Source of the DNA: Chitinophagales bacterium
Lineage (GTDB): Bacteria; Bacteroidota; Bacteroidia; Chitinophagales; Saprospiraceae
Length of the DNA: 64,000 nt
Reading direction: 5' to 3'
Assembly (NCBI GenBank): GCA_013299105.1
Contig: JAAFJY010000010.1
Span: 147,815-211,814, forward strand
The notes under the pieces are model-generated. The model was given only the letters and a program-made list of their open reading frames with translations, had not been told where the DNA came from and ran no database searches. This document shows positions 53,136-62,175 of the stretch, in pieces (the stretch's first letter is position 1; the number at the start of each line of letters is the position of its first letter). Made by a program: the position numbers and the translations under genes.

Positions 53136-54413
53136 ATGTGCAGGTATTTGATGCTGGGCTGGATGGCCCTTATTTTTTGGCCAGCATTTACCCAAATTGG
53201 TAATTCGATAAATGCGCCGCAACTGAACATTGATACGTGCTACGCTTTGGCCCAAAGGAACTATCCCTTGGTCAAACAGCAGGCTTTGATCGAAAAATCG
53301 AAGGAATATTCGATTGAAAACGCCTCTAAAGGCACTTTGCCCCAGCTCAACCTGGCCGGGCAGGGCACTTACCAGTCGGAAGTGACTGGACTTCCGCTCA
53401 CTTTGCCGGGTGTAAATATTACCCCTTTGAGTAAGGACCAGTACAAACTGTATGGCGAAGTGGCCCAGCCGATCACCGACTTAATCACGGTAAAACACCA
53501 AAAAGAATTGATTCAGCGCAATGCAGCGGTGGAGAAAGAAAAAATTGAGGTAGAACTGTTCAAGCTCAAAGAGCGGATCAACCAGCTCTTTTTTGGCATC
53601 TTGCTCATTGACGCCCAGGTTTTGCAAAGCCAAACCCTAAAAAAGGACCTGCAAGCGGGCATCGACAAGGCCAATGCCGCCATCGCCAACGGCACCGCCC
53701 TCAAAAGCAGCCTCAACTTGCTAAAAGCCGAAATGCTCAAAGTGGACCAGCGTGTGATTGAGCTGCAAGCCAGCAAAAAAGGCTATGTAGACATGTTGGC
53801 CCTCTTCATCAATCGCCCGGTGGACGAAAATACTACCTTCGAAAAACCCCAAGTCGTATCATTGGATACCCGCATCAATCGCCCCGAACTCAGGCTTTTT
53901 GCGGCCCAGCGGCAAATTTATGACGTGCAAAACGACTTGATCAGCGCCCGCAACTTGCCTAGGGTCAGCTTGTTTTTCCAAGGTGGTTTGGGCCGACCAG
54001 CGCTCAATTTTTTGAGCAATGATTTTGAAATGTACTACATCGGCGGCCTGCGTTTGAATTGGAACTTGTCTAGTTTTTACACCCAAAAAAATGAGCGCAA
54101 AACCCTGGCCCTCAACCAAGACATCGTAAGCATCCAACAAGAAGCCTTCCTTTTCAACACCAACCTGAGCCTGAAGCAACAAAGTGCCGAAATCAGTAAG
54201 TTGAACCAACTCATCAGCACCGATCAGGAGATCATTCAACTGCGCGAAAGCATCCGCAACACCGCTAAAAACCAATTGGATTTCGGTACGGTGAGCAGCA
54301 ACGACTACATCACTTACTTGAATGCCGAAGACCAAGCCAAACAAGGCTTACTCTTGCACCAAATCCAACTCTTGATGGCCCAGTACAACGCCAAAACGAC
54401 AGCGGGAAACTGA
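53136..54413 (+). CDS. TolC-family outer-membrane efflux protein
   Basis: 425 residues with an N-terminal signal (LGWMALIFWPAFTQ). The helical OEP repeats are recognisable (LNIDTCYALAQRNYPLVKQQ, LKERINQLFFGILLIDAQVL, DVQNDLISARNLPRVSLFFQGG, IRNTAKNQLDFGTVSSNDYITYLNAEDQAK). Trimers form the outer-membrane exit duct for the ABC system below. The second copy of the TetR operator lies in its first 70 bp. Confidence 0.88.
   Translation: MCRYLMLGWMALIFWPAFTQIGNSINAPQLNIDTCYALAQRNYPLVKQQALIEKSKEYSIENASKGTLPQLNLAGQGTYQSEVTGLPLTLPGVNITPLSKDQYKLYGEVAQPITDLITVKHQKELIQRNAAVEKEKIEVELFKLKERINQLFFGILLIDAQVLQSQTLKKDLQAGIDKANAAIANGTALKSSLNLLKAEMLKVDQRVIELQASKKGYVDMLALFINRPVDENTTFEKPQVVSLDTRINRPELRLFAAQRQIYDVQNDLISARNLPRVSLFFQGGLGRPALNFLSNDFEMYYIGGLRLNWNLSSFYTQKNERKTLALNQDIVSIQQEAFLFNTNLSLKQQSAEISKLNQLISTDQEIIQLRESIRNTAKNQLDFGTVSSNDYITYLNAEDQAKQGLLLHQIQLLMAQYNAKTTAGN
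53188..53203. promoter_or_regulatory. TetR operator, copy 2 (inside the TolC signal-peptide coding region)
   Basis: TTACCCAAATTGGTAA differs from the operator at 52473 by one base and is even more symmetric (TTACC-N6-GGTAA). It lies 52 bp into the TolC gene. Two bound dimers 700 bp apart could loop, or the internal site could act as a roadblock. Confidence 0.6.
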
Positions 54414-54666
54414 ATTTAGTTGAAAAGTTGAAGGGTTGAAAGGTTGAAAAGTAGGCCCTGGTCAACGCTGCAATTTACAAAAATTGACAATGATGATTTT
54501 GAATCGAATTAAGTCAACATCAGGGTCAAAGCAACGCTGGAAATCTGTGAATATCCGTTTCATCCGTTTCATCCGTGTTCCCAACAAGGGCCGCAAAGCG
54601 GACCTCCCTGCGAAGCAGGACAAAGTATTCAGTGGCCATAATTCAAAAACGAACAACACTTTTGCC
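54414..54666. repeat. Repeat gap inside the efflux operon
   Basis: TTGAAAAGTTGAAGGGTTGA heptads (54419-54450) are followed by an inverted copy (54483-54625) of the CGGATGAAAC family (CATCCGTTTCATCCGTG, GTCAACATCAGGGTCAAAG), also found at 57350 and 59870. The open frame through it has no protein-like character, so the HlyD start is taken downstream. Confidence 0.6.
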
Positions 54667-55668
54667 ATGCAAAATACCAGCAAAACCATCCTTCAGGCAC
54701 TTTTCAGCGTAGCCCTGCTGCTACTGCTTACTGCCTGCAACAAAAACAAAAGCACTTACGATGCCTCCGGGGCCTTCGAAGCCGATGAGATCATCGTTTC
54801 GGCTGAACAAACGGGTAAAATCCTGAACCTGGAGGTTGAAGAAGGCCAAACCCTCAAGGCCGAGCAAGTGGTAGGCCAAATCGACGTGAACGCCCTGAAC
54901 GTCCAAAAAGAGCAAACCATCGCCTCGGTGAACGCCATCACCCAAAAAACCAACGACGCAGCACCACAAATCAGCATCCTGCAAAGCCAGATCAAAACCC
55001 AAAAAGCCCAAATCCGGGTTCTGACCCAACAAATGGAGGTGCTGGATGTGGAAATCAACCGGGTCAGCAACCTGCTCAAAGCCGAAGCGGCTACCCCCAA
55101 GCAATTGGACGACTTGAAAGGGCAAAAATCGGTTTTGGACAAACAAATTGCGGTGGCACAGGACCAAATTGAGGTTTTGAATGAGCAAATCGCCGCCGCC
55201 CGGGCCAATGTTTCGCTCCAAAACCGCAGCATCCTGAGCGAGGTCACGCCCATGCAAAAAAGGGTCAGCATTCTCGACGAACAAATCAGCCGGGGGGTGA
55301 TCAAAAACATGTTTCCAGGCACGGTGTTGGGCAAATACGCCTCGGCGGGTGAATTTACGAGCATGGGCAAAGCCTTGTACAAAATTGCCGACCTCTCGAC
55401 CATCACCCTGCGGGTTTACATCACGGGCAACCAACTGCCACTGATCAAGCTCAATCAGCAGGTAAAAGTATTCACCGACGATGGCAAAGGCGGTATGCAA
55501 GAAAGCACTGGAACCATCACCTGGATCAACAGCAAAGCCGAGTTTACGCCCAAAACCATCCAGACCAAAGACGAAAGAGCCAATTTGGTCTATGCCATTA
55601 AGGTAAAAGTGCCCAATGCAGCAGGTACGTATAAAATTGGCATGTATGGCGAAATCAAATTCCAGTAA
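54667..55668 (+). CDS. HlyD/MacA-type periplasmic adaptor lipoprotein
   Basis: ATG 54667 gives a lipoprotein signal (LFSVALLLLLTAC, Cys at residue 21 or so). 333 residues. The biotinyl-lipoyl-like start (ILNLEVEEGQTLKAEQVVGQID) is followed by a long helical hairpin (SVNAITQKTNDAAPQIS to VSLQNRSIL), the second lipoyl half (GVIKNMFPGTVLGKYASAGEFTSMGKALYKIADLS) and a beta-barrel end. It corresponds to E. coli YbhG and connects the ABC complex to TolC. Confidence 0.9.
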   Translation: MQNTSKTILQALFSVALLLLLTACNKNKSTYDASGAFEADEIIVSAEQTGKILNLEVEEGQTLKAEQVVGQIDVNALNVQKEQTIASVNAITQKTNDAAPQISILQSQIKTQKAQIRVLTQQMEVLDVEINRVSNLLKAEAATPKQLDDLKGQKSVLDKQIAVAQDQIEVLNEQIAAARANVSLQNRSILSEVTPMQKRVSILDEQISRGVIKNMFPGTVLGKYASAGEFTSMGKALYKIADLSTITLRVYITGNQLPLIKLNQQVKVFTDDGKGGMQESTGTITWINSKAEFTPKTIQTKDERANLVYAIKVKVPNAAGTYKIGMYGEIKFQ

Positions 55669-55669
55669 A

Positions 55670-56587
55670 ATGCCAGCAGTTGAGCTCCAATCCATCAGCA
55701 AAACCTACAACAATGGTGAGCTAAAAGCCGTGAACGAAGTCTCTTTTTCGGTAAAAAAAGGAGAACTCTTCGGCTTGATTGGCCCGGACGGAGCGGGGAA
55801 AACCAGCATTTTCCGCATCCTGACCACCTTGTTGTTGCCTGAGCAGGGCCAAGCCTCGGTGGTGGGTTACGATGTGGTCAAAGACTACAAGGAAATCCGC
55901 AAAAAGGTAGGCTACATGCCCGGCAAGTTTTCGCTGTACCAAGACTTGTCGGTGCAAGAAAACCTGGAATTTTTCGCCACCGTTTTTGGCACCACCATCG
56001 AAGCGAACTACGACCTGATCCGCGACATCTACATACAGATCGAGCCTTTTCGGCACCGTCGGGCGGGCAAATTATCGGGTGGCATGAAGCAAAAACTGGC
56101 CTTGTGTTGCGCCTTGATCCACCGCCCGGAGGTCTTGTTGTTGGATGAACCCACCACGGGCGTGGACACGGTTTCGCGCAAGGAGTTTTGGGAAATGCTC
56201 AAGCGCCTGAAGCAGGAAGGCATCACGATTTTGGTGTCCACCCCCTACATGGATGAAGCCACGCTTTGCGAACGCATTGCGCTGATCGAAACGGGCAATA
56301 TTCTGTCGATCGACACCCCTGAGGGCATCATCAGGCAGTTCCCCAAGCTCTTGTACGCCATCAAGGCGGCGCGCATGAGCCAATTGTTGCGAGATATTCG
56401 ACAGTACCCGGAAGTGGATTCCTGCCATGCTTTTGGCGAGTTTCACCACATTACTTTCCGACAAAATGAAGATGCACTGGCTAAATTACTGGGCCACTTG
56501 CAAAACTTACAGCACCAGGGTTTGGAGATCAAGGCCATCACCCCAACGATTGAGGATTGTTTCATCAACCTTTTGGCCAAGGCATAA
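55670..56587 (+). CDS. ABC transporter ATP-binding protein, YbhF N-half type
   Basis: ATG 55670 lies 1 bp after the adaptor stop (an ATG at 55646 would overlap it). 305 residues. Walker A GPDGAGKTS, signature LSGGMKQKL, Walker B VLLLDEPTTGVD and the H-loop position (VSTPYMDEA, no His) are all as in the first half of YbhF. The C-terminal 90 residues are the accessory domain of DrrA-type ATPases. It works with the next ATPase as a heterodimer. Confidence 0.9.
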   Translation: MPAVELQSISKTYNNGELKAVNEVSFSVKKGELFGLIGPDGAGKTSIFRILTTLLLPEQGQASVVGYDVVKDYKEIRKKVGYMPGKFSLYQDLSVQENLEFFATVFGTTIEANYDLIRDIYIQIEPFRHRRAGKLSGGMKQKLALCCALIHRPEVLLLDEPTTGVDTVSRKEFWEMLKRLKQEGITILVSTPYMDEATLCERIALIETGNILSIDTPEGIIRQFPKLLYAIKAARMSQLLRDIRQYPEVDSCHAFGEFHHITFRQNEDALAKLLGHLQNLQHQGLEIKAITPTIEDCFINLLAKA

Positions 56588-56589
56588 CA

Positions 56590-57339
56590 ATGGATTTGAA
56601 CGAAAAAGTCATCACCACCCACAAACTCACCAAGCGCTTTGGCGATTTTGTAGCGACCAATGAAATCACTTTTGATGTGTACAAAGGCGAGATTTTTGGT
56701 TTCCTGGGGGCCAATGGAGCGGGTAAAACCACCGCCATGCGCATGTTGTGCGGCTTGTCAACCCCCTCTTCTGGCGAAGCGAGCATTGCTGGCTATGACA
56801 TTTACAAGGAGACCGAAAAAGTAAAGGCCCACATCGGCTACATGAGCCAAAAGTTTTCGCTTTACGAGGACTTGACCGTGATGGAAAACATCCGGCTTTT
56901 TGGCGGCATTTACGGCATGAGCAATGCCTATATTAAGTCTAAAAGCGAAGCGCTGATCCAGCAATTGGGCATGGAAAAGGAGGTAAAAAAACTGGTAGGC
57001 TCCCTGCCTTTGGGCTGGAAACAAAAACTGGCTTTTTCAGTAGCGGTTTTTCATGAACCCAAGATCGTGTTCCTTGACGAGCCTACGGGTGGGGTGGATC
57101 CCATCACGCGCCGCCAGTTTTGGGACCTCATTTACGAAGCCGCCGACCGGGGCATCACCATTTTTGTGACTACCCACTACATGGACGAAGCCGAGTATTG
57201 CAACCGCATCTCGATGATGGTGGACGGCTACATCAAAGCCCTGGACTCCCCTACCCGACTCAAGCAGCAGTACAGCGCAGAGACGATGGACGAAGTATTT
57301 TTTGAATTGGCCCGTGGGGCACAACGCAAAGGAGATTGA
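56590..57339 (+). CDS. ABC transporter ATP-binding protein, YbhF C-half type
   Basis: ATG 56590, 2 bp after the previous stop. 249 residues. Walker A GANGAGKTT, Walker B IVFLDEPTGGVDP and the H-loop VTTHYMDEAEYC are intact, but the signature is the degenerate SLPLGWKQKLAF. That unusual signature is the one found in the second half of E. coli YbhF. The two halves are separate genes here, while they are fused in E. coli. Confidence 0.9.
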   Translation: MDLNEKVITTHKLTKRFGDFVATNEITFDVYKGEIFGFLGANGAGKTTAMRMLCGLSTPSSGEASIAGYDIYKETEKVKAHIGYMSQKFSLYEDLTVMENIRLFGGIYGMSNAYIKSKSEALIQQLGMEKEVKKLVGSLPLGWKQKLAFSVAVFHEPKIVFLDEPTGGVDPITRRQFWDLIYEAADRGITIFVTTHYMDEAEYCNRISMMVDGYIKALDSPTRLKQQYSAETMDEVFFELARGAQRKGD

Positions 57340-57591
57340 GATCCGCTGAGTTTTTTTGCCTCGCTCCGCGAGGCTATTTTTAGCACGCGGATGACGCGGA
57401 TGACGCAGATTTTCGCGGATTTTCCAGCATTACTTTGACCGTGATGTTGACGCCACTTAAATCGTGAATACGAATACTTAAACAAGCCCAAATCTTGCCA
57501 GCGAGCCCCTACTTCGTAAGTCGTAAGTCGTCACTCGTAAGTCGTAAGTCAAAAAAAGCTTTACACCCAGACTCATAATAACTATGCATCA
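57340..57591. repeat. Repeat gap between ATPase and permease genes
   Basis: GCCTCGCTCCGCGAGGC (57359-57375) is a perfect hairpin; ACGCGGATGACGCGGATGAC and CAGCATTACTTTGACCGTGA (57378-57447) belong to the family also at 54483 and 59870; the block GCCAGCGAGCCCCTACTTCG with CGTAAGTC units (57498-57550) matches 30226 and 62180. It is embedded in the efflux operon, so the operon may be polar here. Confidence 0.65.
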
Positions 57592-58698
57592 ATGAAACAG
57601 TTCCTAGCATTCATCCGCAAGGAGTTTTACCACGTATTTCGCGATTCCAAAACGCTGCTGATGCTGTTTGGGTTGCCAATCGTGCTGATCATCCTCTTTG
57701 GTTTTGCCCTGACCAACGAGATCAAAAACTCCAAAATCATGGTCTGCGACTTGGCCAAAGACGAGGCATCCAAAGCGCTCATCGACAAATTGGAAGCCAA
57801 TAAAAATTTCCAGGTGGCGGGCTTGCTGGCTAATCCGAACCAGGCTGAGGCTGCTTTTCGCAAGGGTGACATCAAATTGGTCATCATTTTCCCCGAAAAC
57901 TTCAATGAGGACTTGCTGCACCTCAAACAAGCGCAAGTGCAAATCCAGGCCGATGCATCTGACCCCAACACGGCCAATACCTTGACCAATTATGCGACCA
58001 ATATCATCCGCAATTACCAGCAGGATTTGGTGCTCAATAATCAGGCTCCGCTGCGCATTGAAACCTCGGTGCGCATGATTTACAACCCCGAACTCAAAGG
58101 CACCACCAACTTTGTACCGGGTGTAATTGCCCTGGTCTTGCTGCTCATTTGTGTGCTGATGACCTCGGTATCCATTGTGCGCGAAAAAGAAAAAGGCACG
58201 ATGGAAGTGCTGCTGGTCTCACCTTTGAATCCCATCATGGTGATCATTGCCAAGGCGGTGCCCTACTTGATGCTTTCATTGATCAACCTCACAGTGGTGA
58301 TTCTGCTGAGTATTTTTTTGCTCAAAATGCCCATCAATGGCAGTATTTTTCTCCTGTTTTTTGAAAGTACGCTCTTGATCATCACGGCCTTGTCGCTGGG
58401 CTTGCTCATCTCAAATTCCACTGATTCACAGCAGCAGGCCATGCTCTTGTCGCTCATGGGCATGTTGATTCCAGTGATGCTGTTCACTGGTTTTTTGTTT
58501 CCACTCGAAAACATGCCTTTGCCCTTGCAGGTGATCTCCAACTTGGTGCCCTCCAAATGGTACTACATCATCGCCAAAGCCATCATGATCAAAGGCTTGG
58601 GCATCACAGCTATCTGGAAAGAGACCCTGATCCTGATTGGCATGACCCTCGTATTGTTGACGATCAGTATTCGCAAATTCAAAATCCGCTTGGCATGA
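57592..58698 (+). CDS. ABC-2 type transporter permease (YbhS/YbhR-like), first
   Basis: 368 residues. N-terminal helix (FGLPIVLIILFGFALTNEI, about 22-45), a large periplasmic domain (45-170), then five membrane helices in the C-terminal half (VIALVLLLICVLMTSVSIVREKEKGTMEVLLVSPL, given in part, is the ABC-2 hallmark). With the second permease it forms the membrane heterodimer. Its stop overlaps the next start (ATGA). Confidence 0.9.
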   Translation: MKQFLAFIRKEFYHVFRDSKTLLMLFGLPIVLIILFGFALTNEIKNSKIMVCDLAKDEASKALIDKLEANKNFQVAGLLANPNQAEAAFRKGDIKLVIIFPENFNEDLLHLKQAQVQIQADASDPNTANTLTNYATNIIRNYQQDLVLNNQAPLRIETSVRMIYNPELKGTTNFVPGVIALVLLLICVLMTSVSIVREKEKGTMEVLLVSPLNPIMVIIAKAVPYLMLSLINLTVVILLSIFLLKMPINGSIFLLFFESTLLIITALSLGLLISNSTDSQQQAMLLSLMGMLIPVMLFTGFLFPLENMPLPLQVISNLVPSKWYYIIAKAIMIKGLGITAIWKETLILIGMTLVLLTISIRKFKIRLA

Positions 58699-59816
58699 GA
58701 ACGCTCCTGTTTTTACTGCAAAAAGAATTCCGGCAGATTTTTCGCAACAAGGCCATTCTGCCCGTGATTTTTGTGATGCCGATGATCCAGTTGATTGTAT
58801 TGCCCCTGGCTGCGGATTTTGAGATCGACAACATCAACATCTCCATCGTGGACCACGATCATTCCAGCTTGTCGCGGCAATTGGTCGATAAAATTGCCGC
58901 TTCGGGTTATTTTGTATTGAGCGATTACGGCAACTCCTATTCCCAGGCTTTTCAACAGTTTGAGCGGGATCGCTCGGACCTGATCCTGGAGATTCCCAGC
59001 GACTTTGAGCGGAAATTGGTGCGCGAAAACGAGAACAGCCTCTTCATTGCGGTCAATGCCATCAATGGGGTCAAAGCCACGGTAGGCAGCTCTTACCTGG
59101 GGCGCATCATCAATGATTTCAACGCCGACCTCCGCCTGAAATTCAACCCTGCCCAGGGCCTGAATCCAGTGCCCGTGATCGAGGTTTCGCCCATCAACCG
59201 CTTCAATCCCAGCCTCAATTACCCTTTTTTCATGGTACCTGGCATTTTGGTTTCCTTGGTCACGATGGTTGCCGTTTACTTGTGCAGTTTGAATATTGTC
59301 AAGGAAAAAGAAATCGGCACCATCGAGCAAATCAACGTCACCCCCGTAAAAAAGTACCACTTCATCCTGGGCAAGTTGATTCCGTTTTGGGTGATTGGGG
59401 TTTTTATTTTTAGTGTGGGTTTGTTTGGGATTGGCCGCTTGGTGTATGGCATCGTGCCTGCGGGCAGCATCTTGCTCCTGTACAGCTTTTTGGCGCTTTA
59501 CTTGGTGGCGGTACTAGGTCTGGGCTTGCTGATTTCCACTTATTCCGAGACCCAGCAGCAGGCCATGTCTTTGGCTTTTTTCTGCATCATGATTTTTATG
59601 CTGATGAGTGGCTTGTTCACCCCCGTGGACAGCATGCCAACTTGGGCCATCGCCATCGCCCGGTGCAGCCCGGTCACTTATTTCATCGAGGTCATGCGCA
59701 TGGTAGTACTCAAGGGCAGTGGTTTTGCGGACATCCGATACCATTTTTTAATGATTTTGGGCTTTGCGGTCTTGTTCAACAGCTTTGCGGTTTGGAATTA
59801 TCGGAAGGTGGGGTGA
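58695..59816 (+). CDS. ABC-2 type transporter permease (YbhR/YbhS-like), second
   Basis: ATG 58695 overlaps the previous stop by 4 bp. 373 residues with the same plan: one N-terminal helix (ILPVIFVMPMIQLIVLPL), an extracytoplasmic domain, then five helices with VYLCSLNIVKEKEIGTIEQINVTPVKKY (given in part). It completes the tripartite efflux operon TetR-TolC-HlyD-ABC-ABC-permease-permease. The substrate is not visible; relatives export drugs or lipids. Confidence 0.9.
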   Translation: MRTLLFLLQKEFRQIFRNKAILPVIFVMPMIQLIVLPLAADFEIDNINISIVDHDHSSLSRQLVDKIAASGYFVLSDYGNSYSQAFQQFERDRSDLILEIPSDFERKLVRENENSLFIAVNAINGVKATVGSSYLGRIINDFNADLRLKFNPAQGLNPVPVIEVSPINRFNPSLNYPFFMVPGILVSLVTMVAVYLCSLNIVKEKEIGTIEQINVTPVKKYHFILGKLIPFWVIGVFIFSVGLFGIGRLVYGIVPAGSILLLYSFLALYLVAVLGLGLLISTYSETQQQAMSLAFFCIMIFMLMSGLFTPVDSMPTWAIAIARCSPVTYFIEVMRMVVLKGSGFADIRYHFLMILGFAVLFNSFAVWNYRKVG

Positions 59817-60322
59817 TTTTTAACGAGAATTTTTGTCTAAGGGCCGCAGATTAAATAAATTGGACATCTTGGTTGCCTCGCTGCGCGAGTCTAGTTGGGA
59901 ACACGGATGAAATTGGGTTTGGGTGTGCTTGTTTGGGTTTGAGTGTGAATAAACCTCGTTTTCAATTGGAGACGAAACTTATGCTCGAAGTCCCCCACCC
60001 GAACTCACACTTACACACTCCACATCCTATCTTACTGATTTCCAGCATGATTTTGACCGTGATTTTGGCGATAACGTTGCCACGCAATGGGCTTAATCAA
60101 AATTCATAGATGTCCACTTTATTTCTTTCCTGTTCCTAAACCAGAATTTTCAAAATTGCAGAATTACTTGCATGACGTTGACCGAGACAGAATTTGAAAA
60201 AATTTCAGCATCGGCCCGTTTTGCAGTCATAAACGCTGCATGTTCAGCATCAAAATCTCAAAATTCACAGCTACAGAAACTTCTCCGAAGTTTTCAGTAA
60301 ACTGTTATCACTTCGCAATTCG
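59817..60322. repeat. Repeat-filled gap after the efflux operon
   Basis: 506 bp with no supported gene. GCCTCGCTGCGCGAGTC and GGGAACACGGATGAAA (59875-59910), then CCAGCATGATTTTGACCGTG (60043-60062), form one copy of the CGGATGA family. 60127-60302 is an inverted CTTCGGAG-family copy (CTAAACCAGAATTTTC to TTCTCCGAAGTTTTCAG). Confidence 0.65.
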
Positions 60323-61018
60323 TCAATGTCCTTCCCTTTTACGCCTCCCCGTTCTAAAGATTTTCAGCGCAGTTTCTTGTTGATTCGTTGTCAACTTATC
60401 TGCCGACATGGACAATGCCAAAGTATTGTTGATCGATCCATTAAAGCTATTCAGGTCTTCTAAATAAATTCCTGTTGTACCTTTTTGAGGATCTTTAGCC
60501 CATACTATTTTTCTATAGACCTTATCAAGCGTATCAACTGCGAAATTCATTTGTTTGGTCTCGTCAGGGATGTAAACCCCAAAGTCAACCGTGATTTTAC
60601 CATACTTGCATTTTGCAACATAGTCACAACCAGGTGCAATTGAGCTATCTTGAACGCTTGCGGGCCGAATATTTATCACATCGACTTTAGGCGTGTTTGA
60701 TTGGTCGTAAGCAACTCCTTCCTTCATAAATTCCAAAGGCAGAACAAGTCGCCAATACCCTTTGTCCAAAAACTCTTGAGGTGTTTGTTCCAGGCGGTTT
60801 GAATAATAGCCAAAGTCAAACTGAAAGAACATGCTATCGCCTTTGATTCGACCCACATAAGAGTCAATTCCCTTTTCTTTGACCAATTTAAAATCAGCAG
60901 GAAAGTCAAAAAGATAGTCTCCAATTTCAATGGTGATCCACTGCCTTGGGGGCTTTTTTTCGGCTTGCCCGCAGCTAAATAGGAATAGTGGCAATAAAAC
61001 GATGAATAGTTTTTTCAT
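60323..61018 (-). CDS. Hypothetical lipoprotein
   Basis: 231 residues with a lipoprotein signal (KKLFIVLLPLFLFSCGQ, Cys16). The mature protein is mainly beta (ITIEIGDYLFDFPADFKLV, YVGRIKGDSMFFQFDFGYY) with two cysteines that may pair (GCDYVAKCKYG). No known family recognised. It lies 21 bp downstream of the propeller lipoprotein gene on the same strand and is probably co-transcribed with it. Confidence 0.75.
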   Translation of the reverse strand: MKKLFIVLLPLFLFSCGQAEKKPPRQWITIEIGDYLFDFPADFKLVKEKGIDSYVGRIKGDSMFFQFDFGYYSNRLEQTPQEFLDKGYWRLVLPLEFMKEGVAYDQSNTPKVDVINIRPASVQDSSIAPGCDYVAKCKYGKITVDFGVYIPDETKQMNFAVDTLDKVYRKIVWAKDPQKGTTGIYLEDLNSFNGSINNTLALSMSADKLTTNQQETALKIFRTGRRKREGH

Positions 61019-61039
61019 AAGTCGCGCAGTTTTTTTCGC

Positions 61040-62113
61040 CTACCAAGGCCCCGCCTGTTTAACCTGGTAAAACTTCACCCCATCAAACCGATATAGCCCT
61101 TGCCCGGCACCCCACCACATGTTTCCGGACTGGTCTTGGTACATGCTTTGCACACAGCAATTCAGGCCGTCGGTGGGGGTGAAGACCTTGAAGGCCTTGG
61201 GGTCTGGCAGGGCAAGTGAAGGATCAAACCTCGTCGTACTGCCCCTTGCGGTGACCCAAATGATGCCCGACTGTTCAATGCAAATGCCCCAAATTTCGGT
61301 GCCGCCCAATCCGTCTTTGGCGCTGTATTCGGTCAGGGCCTTGCCATCATACTTGCAAATGCCGTTTTTCATCGTAAACCACAGGTTGCCAGCAGCATCC
61401 TGGGCCAGACCGCCTGCGTAATTGTCGCCCAAAGCTTCTTTTTCGCCAATATTAGTAATGGTTTTTCCATCGTAACGGAAAACCCCTTTGGAGGAGGTGG
61501 CAAACCAGATGTTTCCACTTTTGTCTTCCAGGATGCCCGTGATGTTCAGCGGAGGGAGCTTTTGAAACAATGAAAAACTCGGAACACCTTTTTGATCAGC
61601 AGCAGGATCATATCGGTAAACTCCCTGGTGGGTGCCTACCCAAATGCTACCCGATTTGTCAACCAAGATGCCTTTGCGGGTGATGTCAAGGTGCTCCAGT
61701 CCGTCTTTTTGACTGTAATTGCGAAAGGTTTTCCCATCGTATTTGTAAACGCCCTGGTCGGTCCCAAACCACATGTTGCCGTTTTTGTCTTCATTGATGG
61801 CATAAACGGTGTTGTTAACAAAACCATCGGGCTTGGAAAAGTAGGTCAGCGTTTTTACATCGTACCGCACCGCACCTTCACCGAGGGTACCAAACCACAA
61901 GTTCCCCTTGGAGTCCTGAAAAATGCTGCGAATGTATTGGCTGACCAAGGTGGTATCAAAATCAGGAGCCAGCGCAGCAGCCTTGAAGTTTTTGATGACC
62001 CTTGGGAATGGCCTGGGTGAATTGGGGGCGATAATTGGGTTTGTTTTTACTTGCCCCTTGCAGGAGGTAAGAAGGAGGAGGAAGCTGAGAAGGAGGGTTT
62101 TGGTTGGTGGCAT
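61040..62113 (-). CDS. Lipoprotein with two-component-regulator-type propeller repeats
   Basis: 357 residues. Lipoprotein signal (LLLSFLLLLTSCKGQ). From about residue 55 on, repeats of 40 residues contain DSKGNLWFGTLGEGAVRYDVKTLT, DKNGNMWFGTDQGVYKYDGKTF, DKSGSIWVGTHQGVYRY, DKSGNIWFATSSKGVFRYDGKTI (each given in part). These Reg_prop units form the sensor propeller of hybrid two-component systems, but the kinase, Y_Y_Y and regulator domains are absent, so this is a stand-alone lipid-anchored propeller. Confidence 0.85.
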   Translation of the reverse strand: MPPTKTLLLSFLLLLTSCKGQVKTNPIIAPNSPRPFPRVIKNFKAAALAPDFDTTLVSQYIRSIFQDSKGNLWFGTLGEGAVRYDVKTLTYFSKPDGFVNNTVYAINEDKNGNMWFGTDQGVYKYDGKTFRNYSQKDGLEHLDITRKGILVDKSGSIWVGTHQGVYRYDPAADQKGVPSFSLFQKLPPLNITGILEDKSGNIWFATSSKGVFRYDGKTITNIGEKEALGDNYAGGLAQDAAGNLWFTMKNGICKYDGKALTEYSAKDGLGGTEIWGICIEQSGIIWVTARGSTTRFDPSLALPDPKAFKVFTPTDGLNCCVQSMYQDQSGNMWWGAGQGLYRFDGVKFYQVKQAGPW

Positions 62114-62175
62114 GGTGGTGGTTTTTGGTGATTAGCATCACTCGATTAACATGAGTTTTGGGATTACAAGGTTGA

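Noticed and set aside
54484..54666. 61-residue N-terminal extension of the HlyD lipoprotein
   Set aside because: It translates an intergenic repeat and would hide the lipobox; ATG 54667 fits a lipoprotein signal.
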